From assembly GCF_036850765.1 (NCBI RefSeq), contig NC_089492.1, positions 166,406,296 through 166,470,295 of the forward strand: a stretch of 64,000 nt of DNA, written 5' to 3'. Of the stretch, positions 1-11,643 are shown in pieces. Position 1 is the stretch's first letter. Each line of letters begins with the position of its first letter. The position numbers and the translations under genes were made by a program. The stretch comes from Saccopteryx bilineata. Lineage: Eukaryota > Chordata > Mammalia > Chiroptera > Emballonuridae. Below the pieces are notes generated by a model. It saw nothing but the letters and a program-made list of their open reading frames with translations. It was not told where the DNA came from and did not search any database.

Positions 1-339
1 TGCAGGCACTATAGACATGTAAACTAAAACCACTTTCTTAACACTAATTGTAAACTAAAACTGCATTTTTTTAAACAAAACTAAAATTGCACTTTCTTTA
101 CTTAAAATGAAACCACAAAATCTTAATTGTAAAAAAATGCACTTTCTTAACTTTAAACTTAACCTAAGCTTAACATTATGTATTTTTCATTTAATCATCA
201 CCTGGTCTTGCCTTTTTGGCTGTACTTTCAGCACTTTCACTTGCAGGACTTTTGAATAAAAATCTATCCAAAGAGGTTTGCTTTTGCCTGCCTTTTAAAA
301 TGTTATGGAAATGTGACAAACAAGTGTCATTAAAAAGCA

Positions 340-638
340 AAATAAGTAAATCAGAAAAAACCAGGAACTGCATTATTCCATACGTAGGTGGGACATAAAA
401 GTGAAACCAAGAGACATTGATAAGAGTGTGGTGGTTAGGGGGGAGGGGGGAAAGGGAGAAGGAAAGGGGGAGGGGAATAGGCACAAAGAAAACTAAATAG
501 AAGGTGACAGAGGACAATCTGACTTTGGGTGATGGGTATGCAACATAAGTGAATGACAAGATAACCTGGACTTGTTTGAATATATGTATCCTGATTTATT
601 GATGTCACCCCATTAAAAATAAAATTATTAAAAAAAAA
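340..638 (+). mobile_element. L1 3' end (end of ORF2, polypurine 3' UTR, A-rich tail)
   Basis: The sequence starts at the tail of ORF2 (ends IIPYVGGT) and continues through a G-rich polypurine 3' UTR (430-475) to an A-rich tail near 625-638. It closely resembles the antisense L1 at 37031-37547, so both belong to one fairly young subfamily. It interrupts the transposase C-terminal region, and transposase reading resumes on both sides. The short target duplication, about ATTAAAAAG, is blurred by the A-tail. Confidence 0.85.
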
Positions 639-1982
639 GTGCTGAAACGACCAGTTGAAACTTTTTCTTGGTGTTTCTTTTCAATGAAACTTGAAAGTTC
701 TCCCACATTGCCAGCGTGTCTTTAATTTCACTTGTAGAAATCACTTCCTCTGACTCTACCTCCTCCTCACTACTAATCTCTTGCAGAAAAGCTCTGTATG
801 TTGCATCAAGCATCATCTGTAGCTCCTTCAACTCCTCACTTGAGAGTTCCTCCTCATGTTCCTTGACGAGCTCATTTACATCACCCTCATCTACCTCCAG
901 ACCCATCGACTTTCAAGGGACAGAATCTCCTCCAATGCTTCTACTTCGGTCTTGGTCTCGGTTCGAATCCTTCAAAGTTCCTGTCTGCAACAACATCAGG
1001 CTATAACTTTTTCCATGCTGAGTTCAAGGTTCTTCTTAAAACCTCTTGCCATGCCAAGTCAATAATATGTAAACATATCATGATGTTGTAGTGATCTTTC
1101 CAAAACTCTCGAAGGGTTAGATTTGTATTCTCAGTCACCTTAAAGTAGCAGCGGAACAAGTGCTTTGTGTAAAGCTTTTTAAAGTTGGAAATGACCTGCC
1201 GATCCATAGGTTGCAAGATTGAAGTGTTGGGTGGGAGGTAGAGGACTTTCACGAATTTGAACTCATCAAGAATGTCATCTTCAAGACCAGGTGGGTGGGC
1301 TGGAGCATTTTCAAGGATTAGTAATTCTTTCATCATGAGTTTATTTTCCTGAAGATATTTCTTCACTGCAGGACCAAAGACGAGATTTACCCATTCAATA
1401 AAAAACTGCCGTGTAACCCATGCCCTAGCATTGGTGCGCCACATAACCTGCAGTTTTTTTTAAAGAATCGTGTGAGTCTTAAAGGCTCGAGTATTTTCGG
1501 AATGATACACTAGCAGTGGCTTTACAGTCACCACTAGCATTTGCACACAATGCAAGGGTCAGACGGTCCTTCATGGGTTTATGGCCTGGCAGCTTCTTCT
1601 CCTCTGCGGTGATGAAAGTCCTCCAGGGCATTTTTTCCCAAAACAATCCTGTTTCGTCACAGTTGAACACTTGTTGGGGGATGTAGCCTTCCTTTGCGAT
1701 AAGCACAGCAAAACATGCGATGTACTCCTCAGCCGCCTTCGTCAGCACTCGCAGCTTCAACATGCCTCACCACCGAGTGGATGCCAGATCTCTTCTTGAA
1801 ATTTTCAAACCAGCTGTGACTTGCCCTAAACATATCTTCTGCCTCTTTTGAGGTTGATAGTTCTTTCCTCTTCAAGTCGCCGTAAATAATATGTGCTTTT
1901 TTGCATATTACAGTCTCTGTCACTGTATCTCCTGCCAGCTCCTTCTCTTTTACCCACACCAGCAGAAGCTTCTCCATTTCTT

Positions 1983-2337
1983 TCTTTTATTTTATTTTTT
2001 TACAGAAACAGAGAGAGAGTCAGAGAGAGGGATAGATAGGGACATACAGAAAGGAACAGAGAGAGATGAAAAGCATCAATCATTAGTTTTTTGTTGTGAC
2101 ACCTTAGTTTTTCATTGATTGCCCTCCCATATGTGTCTTGACCGTGGGGCTACAGCAGACTGAGTAACCCCAGACTGAGTAACCCCTTGCTCGAGCCAGT
2201 GACCTTGAGTCCAAGCTGGTGAGCTTTGCTCAAACCAGATGAGCCCGCATTCAAGCTGGCAACCTCGGGGTCTTGAACCTGGGTCCTCCGCATCCCAGTC
2301 CAACGCTCTATTCACTGCGCCACTACCTGGTCAGGCA
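1983..2337 (-). mobile_element. tRNA-derived bat SINE, GCCTGACCAGG family (long type)
   Basis: On the minus strand it begins with a tRNA-like head with A-box and B-box spacing. Its body has the repeated 'caagctggtgagc' motifs and ends in a pyrimidine-rich tail with A-tract. It is flanked by a 14-bp target duplication CTTCTCCATTTCTT (1969-1982 and 2338-2351). It splits the HTH region of the Tigger transposase. With the SINE and one duplicate removed, that reading runs on in frame. Confidence 0.93.
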
Positions 2338-2984
2338 CTTCTCCATTTCTTCATGGATACTTGTCCTCAATTGGGACAGAATTGTAGTTCCTTTTGCTGA
2401 ATTTGCACTTTTGATGACATCTTTTTGTTTAAGGATGGTACAAATTGTAGATGTATTGTGGTTGTATAGCCTTGCCAGTTCAATCACTCGTACACCACGC
2501 TCATATTTTTCTATTATTTCTTGCTTTACTTCTATCGACAACATTCTCTTCTTCTCATCACTGTCCTTTACACTCACTTTCTTTGGCCGCATGATAGCAC
2601 ACAAAAAAAGTTAGTAAAAAACGCAAAAATGATGCAAGAATGAGTACAGCACACAAGATTCTACTTCATTCTGCAGGTAACACATGAGAAAGAATGAGAT
2701 GCTGGTGTTGTGCTGCTGGATACTGGACCTGTGTGCCAACGTGCCAACTAGCGGCAGCTTCCCAAATCACGACTTGTATCTCAGAATTTTGCTCGGATCT
2801 CAAACAAAAATATGGACACAGTCTTAGCTCATATCTTAAAAAGTTCATATGTTGGTCTGTTCATATCTCAAGGTACCACTGTACTGTCTTAGCATTCAAC
2901 TACATGTCTGTATTATGTACTGAGAGTACAAAGATGACTAAGACATGGTCCCTTGCATGTCTTACAGTCCCTTACAGTCTTACA

Positions 2985-3308
2985 GTCGAAGCACTGTCCA
3001 ATAGAAATATAATGCAAGCTACATATGCAATTTAAATTTTTCTAGTAGCCACATCAAAAAAAAAGTAAGAAAAAAGGTGAAATTAATTTTAAACAGGCAC
3101 TTAACCCAATACCTAGGATATTATCATTTTAATATGTAATAGATATAGAATTAATATAAAATTATCAATGAGATATTTTTTATACTATTTCTCATCTGGT
3201 ATATATTTTATATTTACAACATATCTCCATTCAGACTAGACATAGTTCAAGTGCTCAGTAGGCACATCCACATATGGCTGGTGGTTACTATACTGGACAG
3301 GGCAGATC
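2985..3308. mobile_element. Old non-autonomous DNA transposon (MER-type)
   Basis: The left edge reads CACTGTCCAATAGAAATATA and the right edge TATACTGGACAGGGC. These are imperfect inverted ends, with the typical AT-rich interior and 'tctagtagccacat' motif of an ancient eutherian MER element. I recognise the consensus but not its exact name. Confidence 0.65.
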
Positions 3309-4889
3309 TAAGGGGAAGATGGGCTTAGAGATAAATCATTCTACATGAGCTGAGAGCTCCCAGAGGGATGTTGTGGGTAATGGATCTTACTCCTAGGGTG
3401 GAAGCTTCCTTGGGGGGAGAAAGTAAGAGTCAGGGAAGACTTCCTGGAGGAAGGGGCGCATGAACTGAGGTAGCCAGAAGACTATGTCTAGAGGTGAAGT
3501 AGGCAGCTTGAAAACAGGCTCAATGACTTTAAACAGTGTAGTGCAGGTAGGGCTCATCAACAATTTAGCAGTTACAGCTTATAAAGTGAACCTGGACCTG
3601 AAAATCATAAATTAAAAAAAAAAAAAAAAGTGAAACCATTAGTGAATAGGGGTGAAATAAAAGGGAAGTACAGAGAAAGGGCAGCAGAGAGGACTTAAAA
3701 ATAAAGTTGACAGGAGATGAAAGGGACGAGGAACCCTTAGGGCAGAGCCAGATTGGTGGAAGCAGGCTGAGTTGAGGCCACTGCTCAGCCCCTCACACAG
3801 GCTCTTTGTGGAGGGCATGGCTGCCCAGCACCCCTGGCGGCCCTCCGCTATTCTGTCATGCTGCATCCTCTACAGCCAGGCTGTTTCTCCACACTTCTGT
3901 GAGGATAAACACGTGGAGCTGGTGGAGGATGTGACATCGATCTTTTTGTTTTCAGTTTGTCTGGAAGCATAAGTTCCTAACTGTGTTTGCCTCTTCCGGC
4001 ATGCCACATATGGGCCAATGCAAAACACAGAGTGTGTCTTCCTGGGACTTGTCTGTCCAAACATCAGCATTCAATTAGCATTGCCATTTAAAGGGCACCT
4101 GTGCCTGCAGACCTGGAGGATGAATGTCACATGTGCTGGGCAGGTTGTGGATGTCTCAGCAAGACACCTATTGACTCGAGTGATCTTGGACAAGTCACAT
4201 TGCCCCTTTAGGCATCCCCTCTTCTTCTGTGAGCACAGGGGTTGGGACAAATAACAAAACTCACAGGTGTTGTAACTCGAGATCTGTGACAATCTGGAAC
4301 AGAAGTGTACTCAACAAACTGCCCTGGACTGTCCCCATCTCAGGCCATAGTTCCCACCCAAATCCTCTAGTCCTCAGCCCTGGAGACCCACATCAACTCG
4401 AACACTTTGTCCTCCCAACCTCCTCTGAGCAAACCTGCTTGTTGAAACACAGGAAAATATAGTTTCAGTTACGTCCTTACACAACAGTCTTCCCCCCACC
4501 TTCCATGTTATGGTGCTGGTGCTTTAAGAAACACAATATTGCCAAAATGGATTATGCTTCGAATGATCCCTGGGAACTGAACAGACCAGTTTGGTGAGCA
4601 GCCCCAGGCACCTTCTATAAGGGCCAGACCTTGCCCTCCTGCTCCCCCTCTGCTGAGATTCGAGGATGGCTGGGTCACAGAACGAGAAGTCTGAACTAGC
4701 TGAAGCTGCCCGGGACAGCACTAGCCTGTCCATGACTTGGCCCGGCTCACTGGGGCTGTAATAATGCAATAATAACCAGCTTCTAAAGCACACAAAGGCT
4801 TTTGGAAAGCTGCACATAAAAGCGACTTTGTTCTGCTGTTGCCCGTCACAGTACACATCCATAGGTGTTCCCCCAGAAACCGGCCACTT
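3309..4889. other. Unique sequence, no gene recognised
   Basis: This is mixed-composition sequence with an A-tract at about 3613-3630. Short open frames occur on both strands, but none has a recognisable domain or signal sequence. The stretch 4500-4870 is less repetitive than its surroundings and sits directly beside the CpG-rich patch. I see no RNA gene. Confidence 0.5.
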
Positions 4890-5400
4890 GGCTGTCGCTG
4901 GGGCTACGTTGCCGCCGCCTTCTTGCTTACTGAGGAGAAGCTATAGATAGAGTAGAAGGAAAGCAGCCCGCCGTGGCTTCCGGCCCCCGGAGCATGTCTT
5001 CTAGTAGAGATGGGTGTGCTGGAAAGCTGGGTGCTTTCTGCCGTGCTCTTCTCTCCCTGAGGTTGCCCGGCTCTGCAGGGTGCTGCAGTCACTTCATCAA
5101 AAAATCATCGCTGCCCAGTGTGAGCCTCAGTGCAGTCAGAGCGTGGGCGGCTGCGGGGACACAGCCACTTCTCCGCCCAGCGGAGCTCTGCATCGGGGCT
5201 GCAGCGTGCGTGCTAGAAGGGGGAGCGATGCTGTATGGGCAGCCCCTCGTCTCCTCCTCCTCCCTCCTTCCTGCCATCCGGACTCTGTCCGTCTGTCCAC
5301 GTCCTCCCTCTCCCTTTCGCCCCCCCCCGCCGAGGGCTGGGTTTATATAGCTGCCTTCTTCACTCCCAGCTGTTCTTGAACTTTACAGACAAGTCCAAAC
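4890..5400 (+). promoter_or_regulatory. CpG-rich patch with TATA box: candidate promoter
   Basis: This is the most GC- and CpG-rich non-SINE stretch in the window. GC is richest from about 4970 to 5335, including a C-tract near 5322. It ends in a TATA-like element (GGGTTTATATAGCTG, 5338-5352). If it works on the plus strand, a start site near 5370-5380 would be expected. No open frame or splice pattern downstream identifies a gene. It could instead be an alternative or non-coding promoter, an enhancer, or chance. Confidence 0.35.
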
Positions 5401-5444
5401 TGGGAGCTGAGTAGTAGAGGGGATTCGGCCAGAGTGACCCACCT

Positions 5445-5530
5445 ACGCCTCTTATGTTAAAGAATAAGAAACAGAAGCCTAGAGAGCAAAGTGATAGGGC
5501 CATGGAAACACAGCTGGTGCCGAGTAGGAA
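5445..5530 (-). repeat. MIR-like fragment
   Basis: A short stretch resembling the antisense MIR core ('gaaacagaagcctagagagcaaagtgatagg ... cacagctgg'). It is old and diverged. Confidence 0.45.
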
Positions 5531-7928
5531 GATATTAATCTATATGCTTATTGCTTTATGTTGCAACAACAACGCAATGCTTTATTTATAACCTCAATTG
5601 TCATCTTGAGGAGGGTGGGTCTTAGAAACTGTAGGGGACACAGCTTATTTATCCAAGTCATATTTTGGGGACAGTAGCTAGGGCAGAGCAGAATGACTTA
5701 GCAAAATGGAGCAGGAGAAATCTGGGAGGAGAAAGAGGACCCAGGTGGCTAGACAGGGGGATGGGCTGAAAAAGAAGTTCTGGTGGCTGTCCAGCAAAGG
5801 AGGGTTTTACAGAACATACATGTCTGGTGATTGTTAAAGACTGTTTGCTGTGGGTAATGTTTGCTCAATGTAAACTCTTTCGTGAAACTGCTGGGAGATT
5901 CTCTACTGCTCCTTAATGTTCTGTGAGTGGATTTAGGGGACATTTAATGAGTTGTTGAGATCTGGGTCTGTGCTGACATGGTGTAAAACAGACAGCTGTT
6001 GCAAATGCCTGGCTGGGAGGTGAGAACTAGCTGACAGTTGGGTTCTCCATCAGAGTTCTACATGGAAGTCTACAGGGGGTGCGGCAGTTATATGGGCCCA
6101 TTTAGAACTGATCATGCATGGGTTTGCACATGGAGGTCCCATTCACTGATCTTACAGCTTTTGGCTGTCATCCCGAGCTTGTTGGCTGAGTGGAAGCCTC
6201 CTCCCTCAGACTGCCCTAAGCAGTAGTTATACTTACAACCACAGGTGGCATTTATGGTCTCTCAGCCCTACCTTACCCATACCTGCTCAGTCCATCACTG
6301 AGGACTGGGACAAGTGTGCTCTGGTGCTAGGAATTGGAATGTCTCTCGAGACCATCATGGTTTCTCAGATTCCCTATTGATAGCATCGCCCGCCTTTTCC
6401 AAACTGCTGTTGTTTCCTATTGCCCACACTATCAAGTCTTGACCCTATTATTCCAAGTTGTATGCCTTCTGGCCTTAACTTACATTCATTTACTCGCCAA
6501 ACACCAATTTGGCTTATTTTAAAAATTAAGGCATTTTAATCACTTTTATCGCCTACTTAAAAAATAATCCCTTTTCTGCACTTTCCTCAGTCATTCATGA
6601 GAAATCTGATCTTTCTACTGCCATAGTGCTGCCCTGGGCAACTCGAATTCTCTTTACCTGTGCTCTGCCTGGTTGACTTTTTCAGTTTAGCTTTTGGATT
6701 GCAAGGAATAGCATTCAATCAATCACCAGAAAGAAAAGATTGAGGAGTGGCCATAAGTCTACACACAGATGGAGACTGGAGCTGGCAAGACATCAAGTTC
6801 CAGCGTGGACATGGAGACATGTAGCTCCACCCCTCATTTCAGCTGCAGTCTCTCCTTCTCTTAGGCCACTGTCACTTACATTGAGTGTGGTTGGCGCCTC
6901 CGCTGACTGGCTGGTTCTGTCTGCTCGTGCTGTCTATTTCCTTGTGACGTAGACTCTCCAGCTGCACTCTGCCTCAAGGTAACTCCTGTGGCACATCTTT
7001 TAGCACCTGCCTGTGCTGTCAGATCTACCAAGTTGTTTTCCCAATTTCAGATTCCAAGAGGGAACCACATTGACACAGCTCATCTTTTAACCTTTTGAGT
7101 AGTACGAACATTTATGTACGTCCCCACTCAAAGGATTAATAAATACTCACTACCCAAAGGGTTAATGCTGGTCAAAGTCATAGATCTCAGACTATGACTG
7201 GAATCTGAGTTCATCAAAGGATGAACTGCTCTTGGATCAGTTTTCCCTGGCCAATCAACCTTGGCTGGTGGACAAGGGTCCAGTTCCATCACTGGAACTG
7301 GATGGGGTGTTTCCATATGGCATATCTCTGCCATGATGGGCTTAAAGCCCCATTCAGGTCTATCTCCTCTGTATTCTTTTTTCAATGACTTTCTAATTTA
7401 TTTGGTATGATAGTGCACTTTTAGTTATTCCTGTCTGTGCATTTGTATGTTATTATCAGACGATGAACAGCTTCAGGTCTGAGACTCTTAAAAAGAGGCC
7501 AAAAACCTTACTATCTTTGTTAAATGACCACTCAACCTGAATTCTCAGTGGCATTATAATTTCAAATATTCTCTACCACTGTCCCTGGAAATCATCAAAA
7601 CATTTAAAGAATCCCAACCTTTTTGAATTGACATCTGTTTCTCAAAATACCTCATATCTGAAGGTGACACAGAAATTCCATATTCCAATTTCTGAGGTTG
7701 AAAACATGGCTGCAGTGTTCACGAGGGATAGCGAACTTCTCTAAAGGTGGTGATGAAGGTCAGTTGACATTGGAGAGAGTTAAAAAAACAGAATGTGGGG
7801 CTTGGTGACTCAGTGGCTAGAGAACATAAGGAAGAGTGTGAAATCTATTAATAAAGTTACCCATGTTTTTGACTTGGGTGACTGAGAGGAAACTGGAAAG
7901 AAAATTGTAAATTTAAAAAATAGGAAGA
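5531..7928. other. Unique sequence, no gene recognised
   Basis: About 2.4 kb of unremarkable mammalian sequence. The open frames (for example 6038-6226 and 7128-7385) are short, lack recognisable domains and show no convincing splice context. I see no young repeat here. Confidence 0.5.
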
Positions 7929-8141
7929 GCCTGGCCTGAGAAGGCACAGTGGATAGAGTGTCAATCTAGAACGCTGAGGTCACTGGTTCAAAATCCTAAG
8001 CTTGCCCAGTCAAGGTACATATGACAAGCAACAAGAAAGCAATGAACAACTAAAATGAAGCAACTAGGAGTTGATACTTCTCGCTTGTTCCACTTCTTTT
8101 CTCTGTAAAATCAATAAATAAAAACTTTAAAAAAAATAGAA
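7929..8141 (+). mobile_element. tRNA-derived bat SINE, GCCTGACCTGTGG family (short type), diverged
   Basis: The head resembles GCCTGACC..GCACAGTGGATAGAG. It continues into 'ggttcaaaatcc' (B-box), 'caaggtacatatg', a pyrimidine stretch and an 'aatcaataaataaa' A-tail. It is more diverged than the other copies in the window. Confidence 0.8.
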
Positions 8142-8179
8142 GGAAGGTTGAGTGATCCATATTTTATAGACCTTCAACA

Positions 8180-9290
8180 TTAAGTCAATATGTACTTACT
8201 TAGCACCTACTCGTGTCAGGCACTGGGTTTGGACTGGTGAATAGCAACAGTTCCTGCCATCAAGGTGTTCTTTCTAGGAAGGAGATCACTGTGGAAATAA
8301 ATAGTTATAATACGGTGTGGTAAGTACTATAATGAAAAGATACCTGTACTACATACAGTGGACCAACAAAGAGAAAAATCCAGACTTTTTGGGAAGGTCA
8401 TAACAATTTAACAGAGGAGAAGACCCTTGAGGAGAGTCATGAGTGATGAGAAAGTGATTGGGGAGGGCATTCTTGCTGTTGAAAACATCATTTGGAATGT
8501 CTTGGATACAGTCAGAAGAGTGATAGGAAACAAAGCCAAGGTCAATTCCAGAGAAAGTCTATAGGCAGGCTAATGAATCTGGATTTTATTTGACAGAGAA
8601 GAGGGAGCCATTGAAGAGTTTCAGCATGGTGGTAAGAAGAGCAAATTTGAGGTTATGGCATGGTCACTCAGGAAGCAGTGTGAGGTATGAATGCGAAAGA
8701 GAGGAGAGAGGGGGCCAAGGGAGTGGCTAGGAGATATCGCAAGAGTTCCCAAGAAAGACTTGATCTTAGGGTGCTATAGGAAGTGATGAAGAGAAGTGAA
8801 AACATAGAATGCATAGGACTTGGCAACTCACTAGATGGAGTAGATGGAGAGGAAGAAGGAGTATTGGGTAATTGGGCTGATGGTAGTAATAATAACCAGA
8901 ATCAATAATACAGAAGTTGATTTTGGACTGATTATTTCCACTAGATTGTTGTTTCCTTGAGGACAGTGACTATGTGTTGTTCACTCACATTATCTGTGAC
9001 TAGTACAATATATTGAATGCCTGGGGATTAGATAGTTTTGAGTATGTGGGTTTAAAACATCTGATGTTCAGGTAGACACATCCAGTACTTAGCTTTGAAA
9101 TGCGAGAGAGAGATCTGAGCTGGAGAGGCACATCTGGGAATCATCAGATATAATTGTAGATGAGCTTATCTGGGGAAACTGAAGAGTGAGATCAGAAGAG
9201 GGCTGAGGATAGGATGCTGGGTAACAGCAACATTTAAGGGGAAGTTAGAAGAAAAGAAGCCATTTGTGAAACTAAAAACATGGAGTCATG
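8180..9290 (-). mobile_element. L2 (LINE2) fragments, antisense, with one short plus-strand piece inside
   Basis: The text reads as antisense L2 3' region: 'agcacctactcgtgtcaggcac', 'gatttta...gagccattgaagag', 'gagatctgagctggagag' and 'gaatcatcagatataa', in the expected order. A stretch at about 8935-9025 ('ccttgaggacagtgactatg') reads in the opposite sense and looks like a separate L2/MIR 3' end. All pieces are strongly diverged and ancient. Confidence 0.65.
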
Positions 9291-9595
9291 GAAGTCCAGG
9301 TGGAGAGAGTACCTAGAACTTGGGATAGGTCAATGAGTCAACGGTCACTAAGAGGTTGTAGTTCCCAGGAAATGTCTCTTCAGTTATTTCAATTAACTGG
9401 TTTGACTCTGGCCTCAGAATCATTGATTGCCTTCCCATGAAATCCAGTCCTTCCAGGTATAGTCCCAGGCTCCTAGCCTCAGTTTCCTCTTCCAAGGATC
9501 CATAGCAGTGAGTGGCTAACTTACTCTGCTTTCCACAGGTTGTGAGGTAAGGTAATATGTCAGGGCCATTGTGAGGGTTGAGTGAGATAATATGT

Positions 9596-10045
9596 CAGTA
9601 GCTCTCAAAATTTTTGGTTTCAGAACCCCTTTATACTCTGAAAATTTATCAAGACTCTAAATAAGTTTTTGTTTAAATGTTCAATATTTACTGATATTTA
9701 CCATATTGTAAATTAAAACTTGGAAGTTAAAAATATTTAACTCATTTAAAATAAACAATAATAAACCATTGTATGGCAACATAAACTTTTTATATTCTCA
9801 AAAACAACTCAGAGAGAAGAGTGGCATTGTTTTATAGTTTTTCAAATCTCTTTAATGCCTGGCTTAACAGAGACGGTAAATTCTCATATCTGCTTCGGCA
9901 TTTAATCTGTACTTGTGTGAGAAAATGAGCTAAAATGGGTAAATAATATCTTGGTATTATTACGAGAATTGTTTTGTCCTTTAGAACCCCTGGAAGAGGT
10001 CTCAGGGACACTTAAGGATCCCCAGGCCACACTTTGAGAATCACT
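9596..10045. mobile_element. hAT-type MER DNA transposon
   Basis: The left end is CAGTAGCTCTCAAAATTTT. The right end, reverse-complemented, is CAGTGATTCTCAAAGTGTG, giving inverted ends of about 19 bp with mismatches. The interior has 'ggtttcagaacccctttata', typical of an old eutherian hAT (Charlie-like) element. The flanking 8-mers TAATATGT and ATATATTT match poorly, as expected for age. Confidence 0.7.
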
Positions 10046-10630
10046 GATATATTTGAATTCACTTTGGAAGCTGGAAAGTTCATGCACAATTGCTATGATC
10101 ACTTTGAAAATCTACACCCTGGGAATCAAAAAGGGATCCCTTTCATGTGGCTATAATTTGTCCCTGGAGGAGCACTATGCCTGAGTTACATTGCTCCAGA
10201 TGGGTTCTCAGGTCAAGACAGAGAAAGGGTTCCAGCCCAAGTTTCTTACTTTCCCCTTCCTGAGAATTAAGACAAAAATGTAAATGAGAGTGTGTTGTAA
10301 AAATTCAGGATATTAATGCAAACTAGGTGGTTTTAAGTTAAAATTTTGATATCTTTAGGCCAACCACCAACCAAAAGTATTATATGTATACACACATATG
10401 TATATATAGCATGTATGTATGTATACATAAAGAAACAGCAAGAGTATGTTTTACAGTAGAAAATATCTATTTAACACAAAAGAAGGCATAGAGGAACAAA
10501 AAATTCATAAGACATATAGAAAAATAAGCAAAAGGAAAATGTAAACCCTACTTTATCAGTAATTACTTAAATATAAATGGTGAAGAATTCCAATAAAAAA
10601 AAAAAAGCAGGGATTGAAAACAATGAATGA

Positions 10631-11040
10631 GCCTGACCAGGTGGTGGTGCAATGGATAGAGCATCTGACCAGGACATGGAGGAACCAGGTTCAAAACCCT
10701 GAGGTCACAGGCTTGAGCATGGGCTCACCAGCTTGAGTGTGCGGGGTCACTGGCTTGAGTGTAGGGACTTAGACATGACGCCATGGTCGCTGGCTTAAGC
10801 CCAAAGATCGCTGGCTTGAATCCCAAGGTCGCTGGCTTGAGCAAGGTGTCACTTTATCTGCTGTAGCCCCTCGGTCAAGGCACATATGAGAAAGCACTCA
10901 ATGAACAACTTAGGTGCCACAACGAAGAATTGATGCTTCTCATCTCTCTCTCTTCCTGTCTGTCTATCCCTATTTGTCCCTCTCTCTGACTCTCTCTCTT
11001 TGTCAAAAAAAAAAAAAAAAAAAAGAAAGAAAAAGAAAAA
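10631..11040 (+). mobile_element. tRNA-derived bat SINE, GCCTGACCAGG family (long type)
   Basis: It starts GCCTGACCAGGTGGTGGTGC and carries several 'ggcttgag' repeats, more than the other copies. It ends in a pyrimidine-rich stretch and an A-tail. The flanks AAACAATGAATGA (about 10618-10630) and AAACAATAAATGA (about 11043-11055) form a 13-bp target duplication with one mismatch. Confidence 0.9.
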
Positions 11041-11118
11041 GGAAACAATAAATGAAAAAACCCTCCTAACTATATGCTCTCTACAAGAGACCCACTTTAC
11101 ATTCAAAGATACAAACAG

Positions 11119-11479
11119 TGCCCTGGCGGGTTGGCTCAGCAGTAGAGCGTCGGTCCAGCACGTGGAAGTCCTGGGTTCGATTCCCAGCTAGGGCACACAG
11201 GAAAAACACCCATCTGTTTCTCCACCCTTCCCCTTCTTTTTTCTCTCTGTCTCTCTCTTCTCCTCCTGCAGCCAAGGCTCCACTGGAGCAAAGTTGGCCC
11301 AGCGCTAAGGACGGCTTCATGGCCTCTGCCTCAGGCGCTAGAATGGCTCTGGTTGCAACAGAGCAATGGCCAAGATGGGCAGAGCATTGCCCCCTGGTGG
11401 GCATGCCGAAGGATCCCAGTTGGGCATATGCAGGAGTCTGTCTGTCTCCTCGCTTCTCACTTCAGAAAAATACAAAAAA
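11119..11479 (+). mobile_element. VES-type tRNA-derived SINE, younger variant
   Basis: It starts GCCCTGGCGGGTTGGCTCAG with A-box, then B-box GGTTCGATTCC. It has the body 'ggagcaaagttggccc', the 'gggcagagcattgccccctgg' repeats and the 3' end 'ttcagaaaaatac' with A-tail. It is bounded by a perfect 14-bp duplication AAAGATACAAACAG (11105-11118 and 11480-11493) inside L1 ORF2. Confidence 0.93.
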
Positions 11480-11643
11480 AAAGATACAAACAGGTTGGAA
11501 GTTAAAGAATGAAAAAAGCTATAGCACATGCAGGAGTCTGTCTCTCTGCCTCCTCGCTTCTCACTTCAGAAAAATACAAAAAAAAATTTTTTTAAAAGAT
11601 ACAAACAGGTTGGAAGTTAAAGGACGAAAAAAGCTATAACATG
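11429..11643 (+). repeat. Local tandem duplication across a SINE/L1 junction
   Basis: Unit 1 (11429-11528) and unit 2 (11529-11643) each contain the last about 55 bp of the VES SINE, its A-tail, the target-site copy and about 30 bp of flanking L1. Unit 2 differs by a longer A/T tail and a few substitutions. The duplication happened after the SINE inserted. Confidence 0.88.

Larger units (their letters stand above)
191..2592 (-). pseudogene. Tigger transposase pseudogene (CENP-B-like HTH plus DDE domain)
   Basis: Read on the minus strand, the pieces follow family order. A CENP-B-type N-terminal HTH starts MRPKKVSVKD at 2592. The second HTH (KELSTSKEAEDMF, 1729-1980) follows after the inserted SINE. 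The DDE core comes next, with NCDETGLFW at about 1653-1680, LLILENAPAHP near 1305, and LPPNTSILQPMD near 1210. The acidic C-terminal region is at 628-906 and the tail SLDRFLFKS ends at the stop at 191. The copy is dead. There is a frameshift near 1740, a frameshift and stop at 1445-1500, another break near 907-1001, a SINE in the HTH region and an L1 in the C-terminus. The usual second catalytic Asp (DNAPAHP) reads Glu. In the host genome it would be an immobile fossil. Confidence 0.85.
1..2881 (-). mobile_element. Tigger-type (Tc1/mariner superfamily) DNA transposon, decayed and interrupted
   Basis: The right-hand end at 2862-2881 reads as the reverse complement of CAGTGGTACCTTGAGATATG and is followed directly by TA, the target dinucleotide of this superfamily. 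The interior encodes a pogo/Tigger transposase on the minus strand. The other terminal repeat is not seen and probably lies beyond position 1. Two later insertions split the copy: an L1 tail (about 340-638) and a SINE (1983-2337). The sequence from 1 to 190 is AT-rich non-coding sequence with internal repetition, taken here as the transposon's 3' region. Confidence 0.85.

Noticed and set aside
11118..11639. Open frame of 173 codons
   Set aside because: It lies entirely in a VES SINE, the adjacent duplication and L1 text, and has no protein signature.
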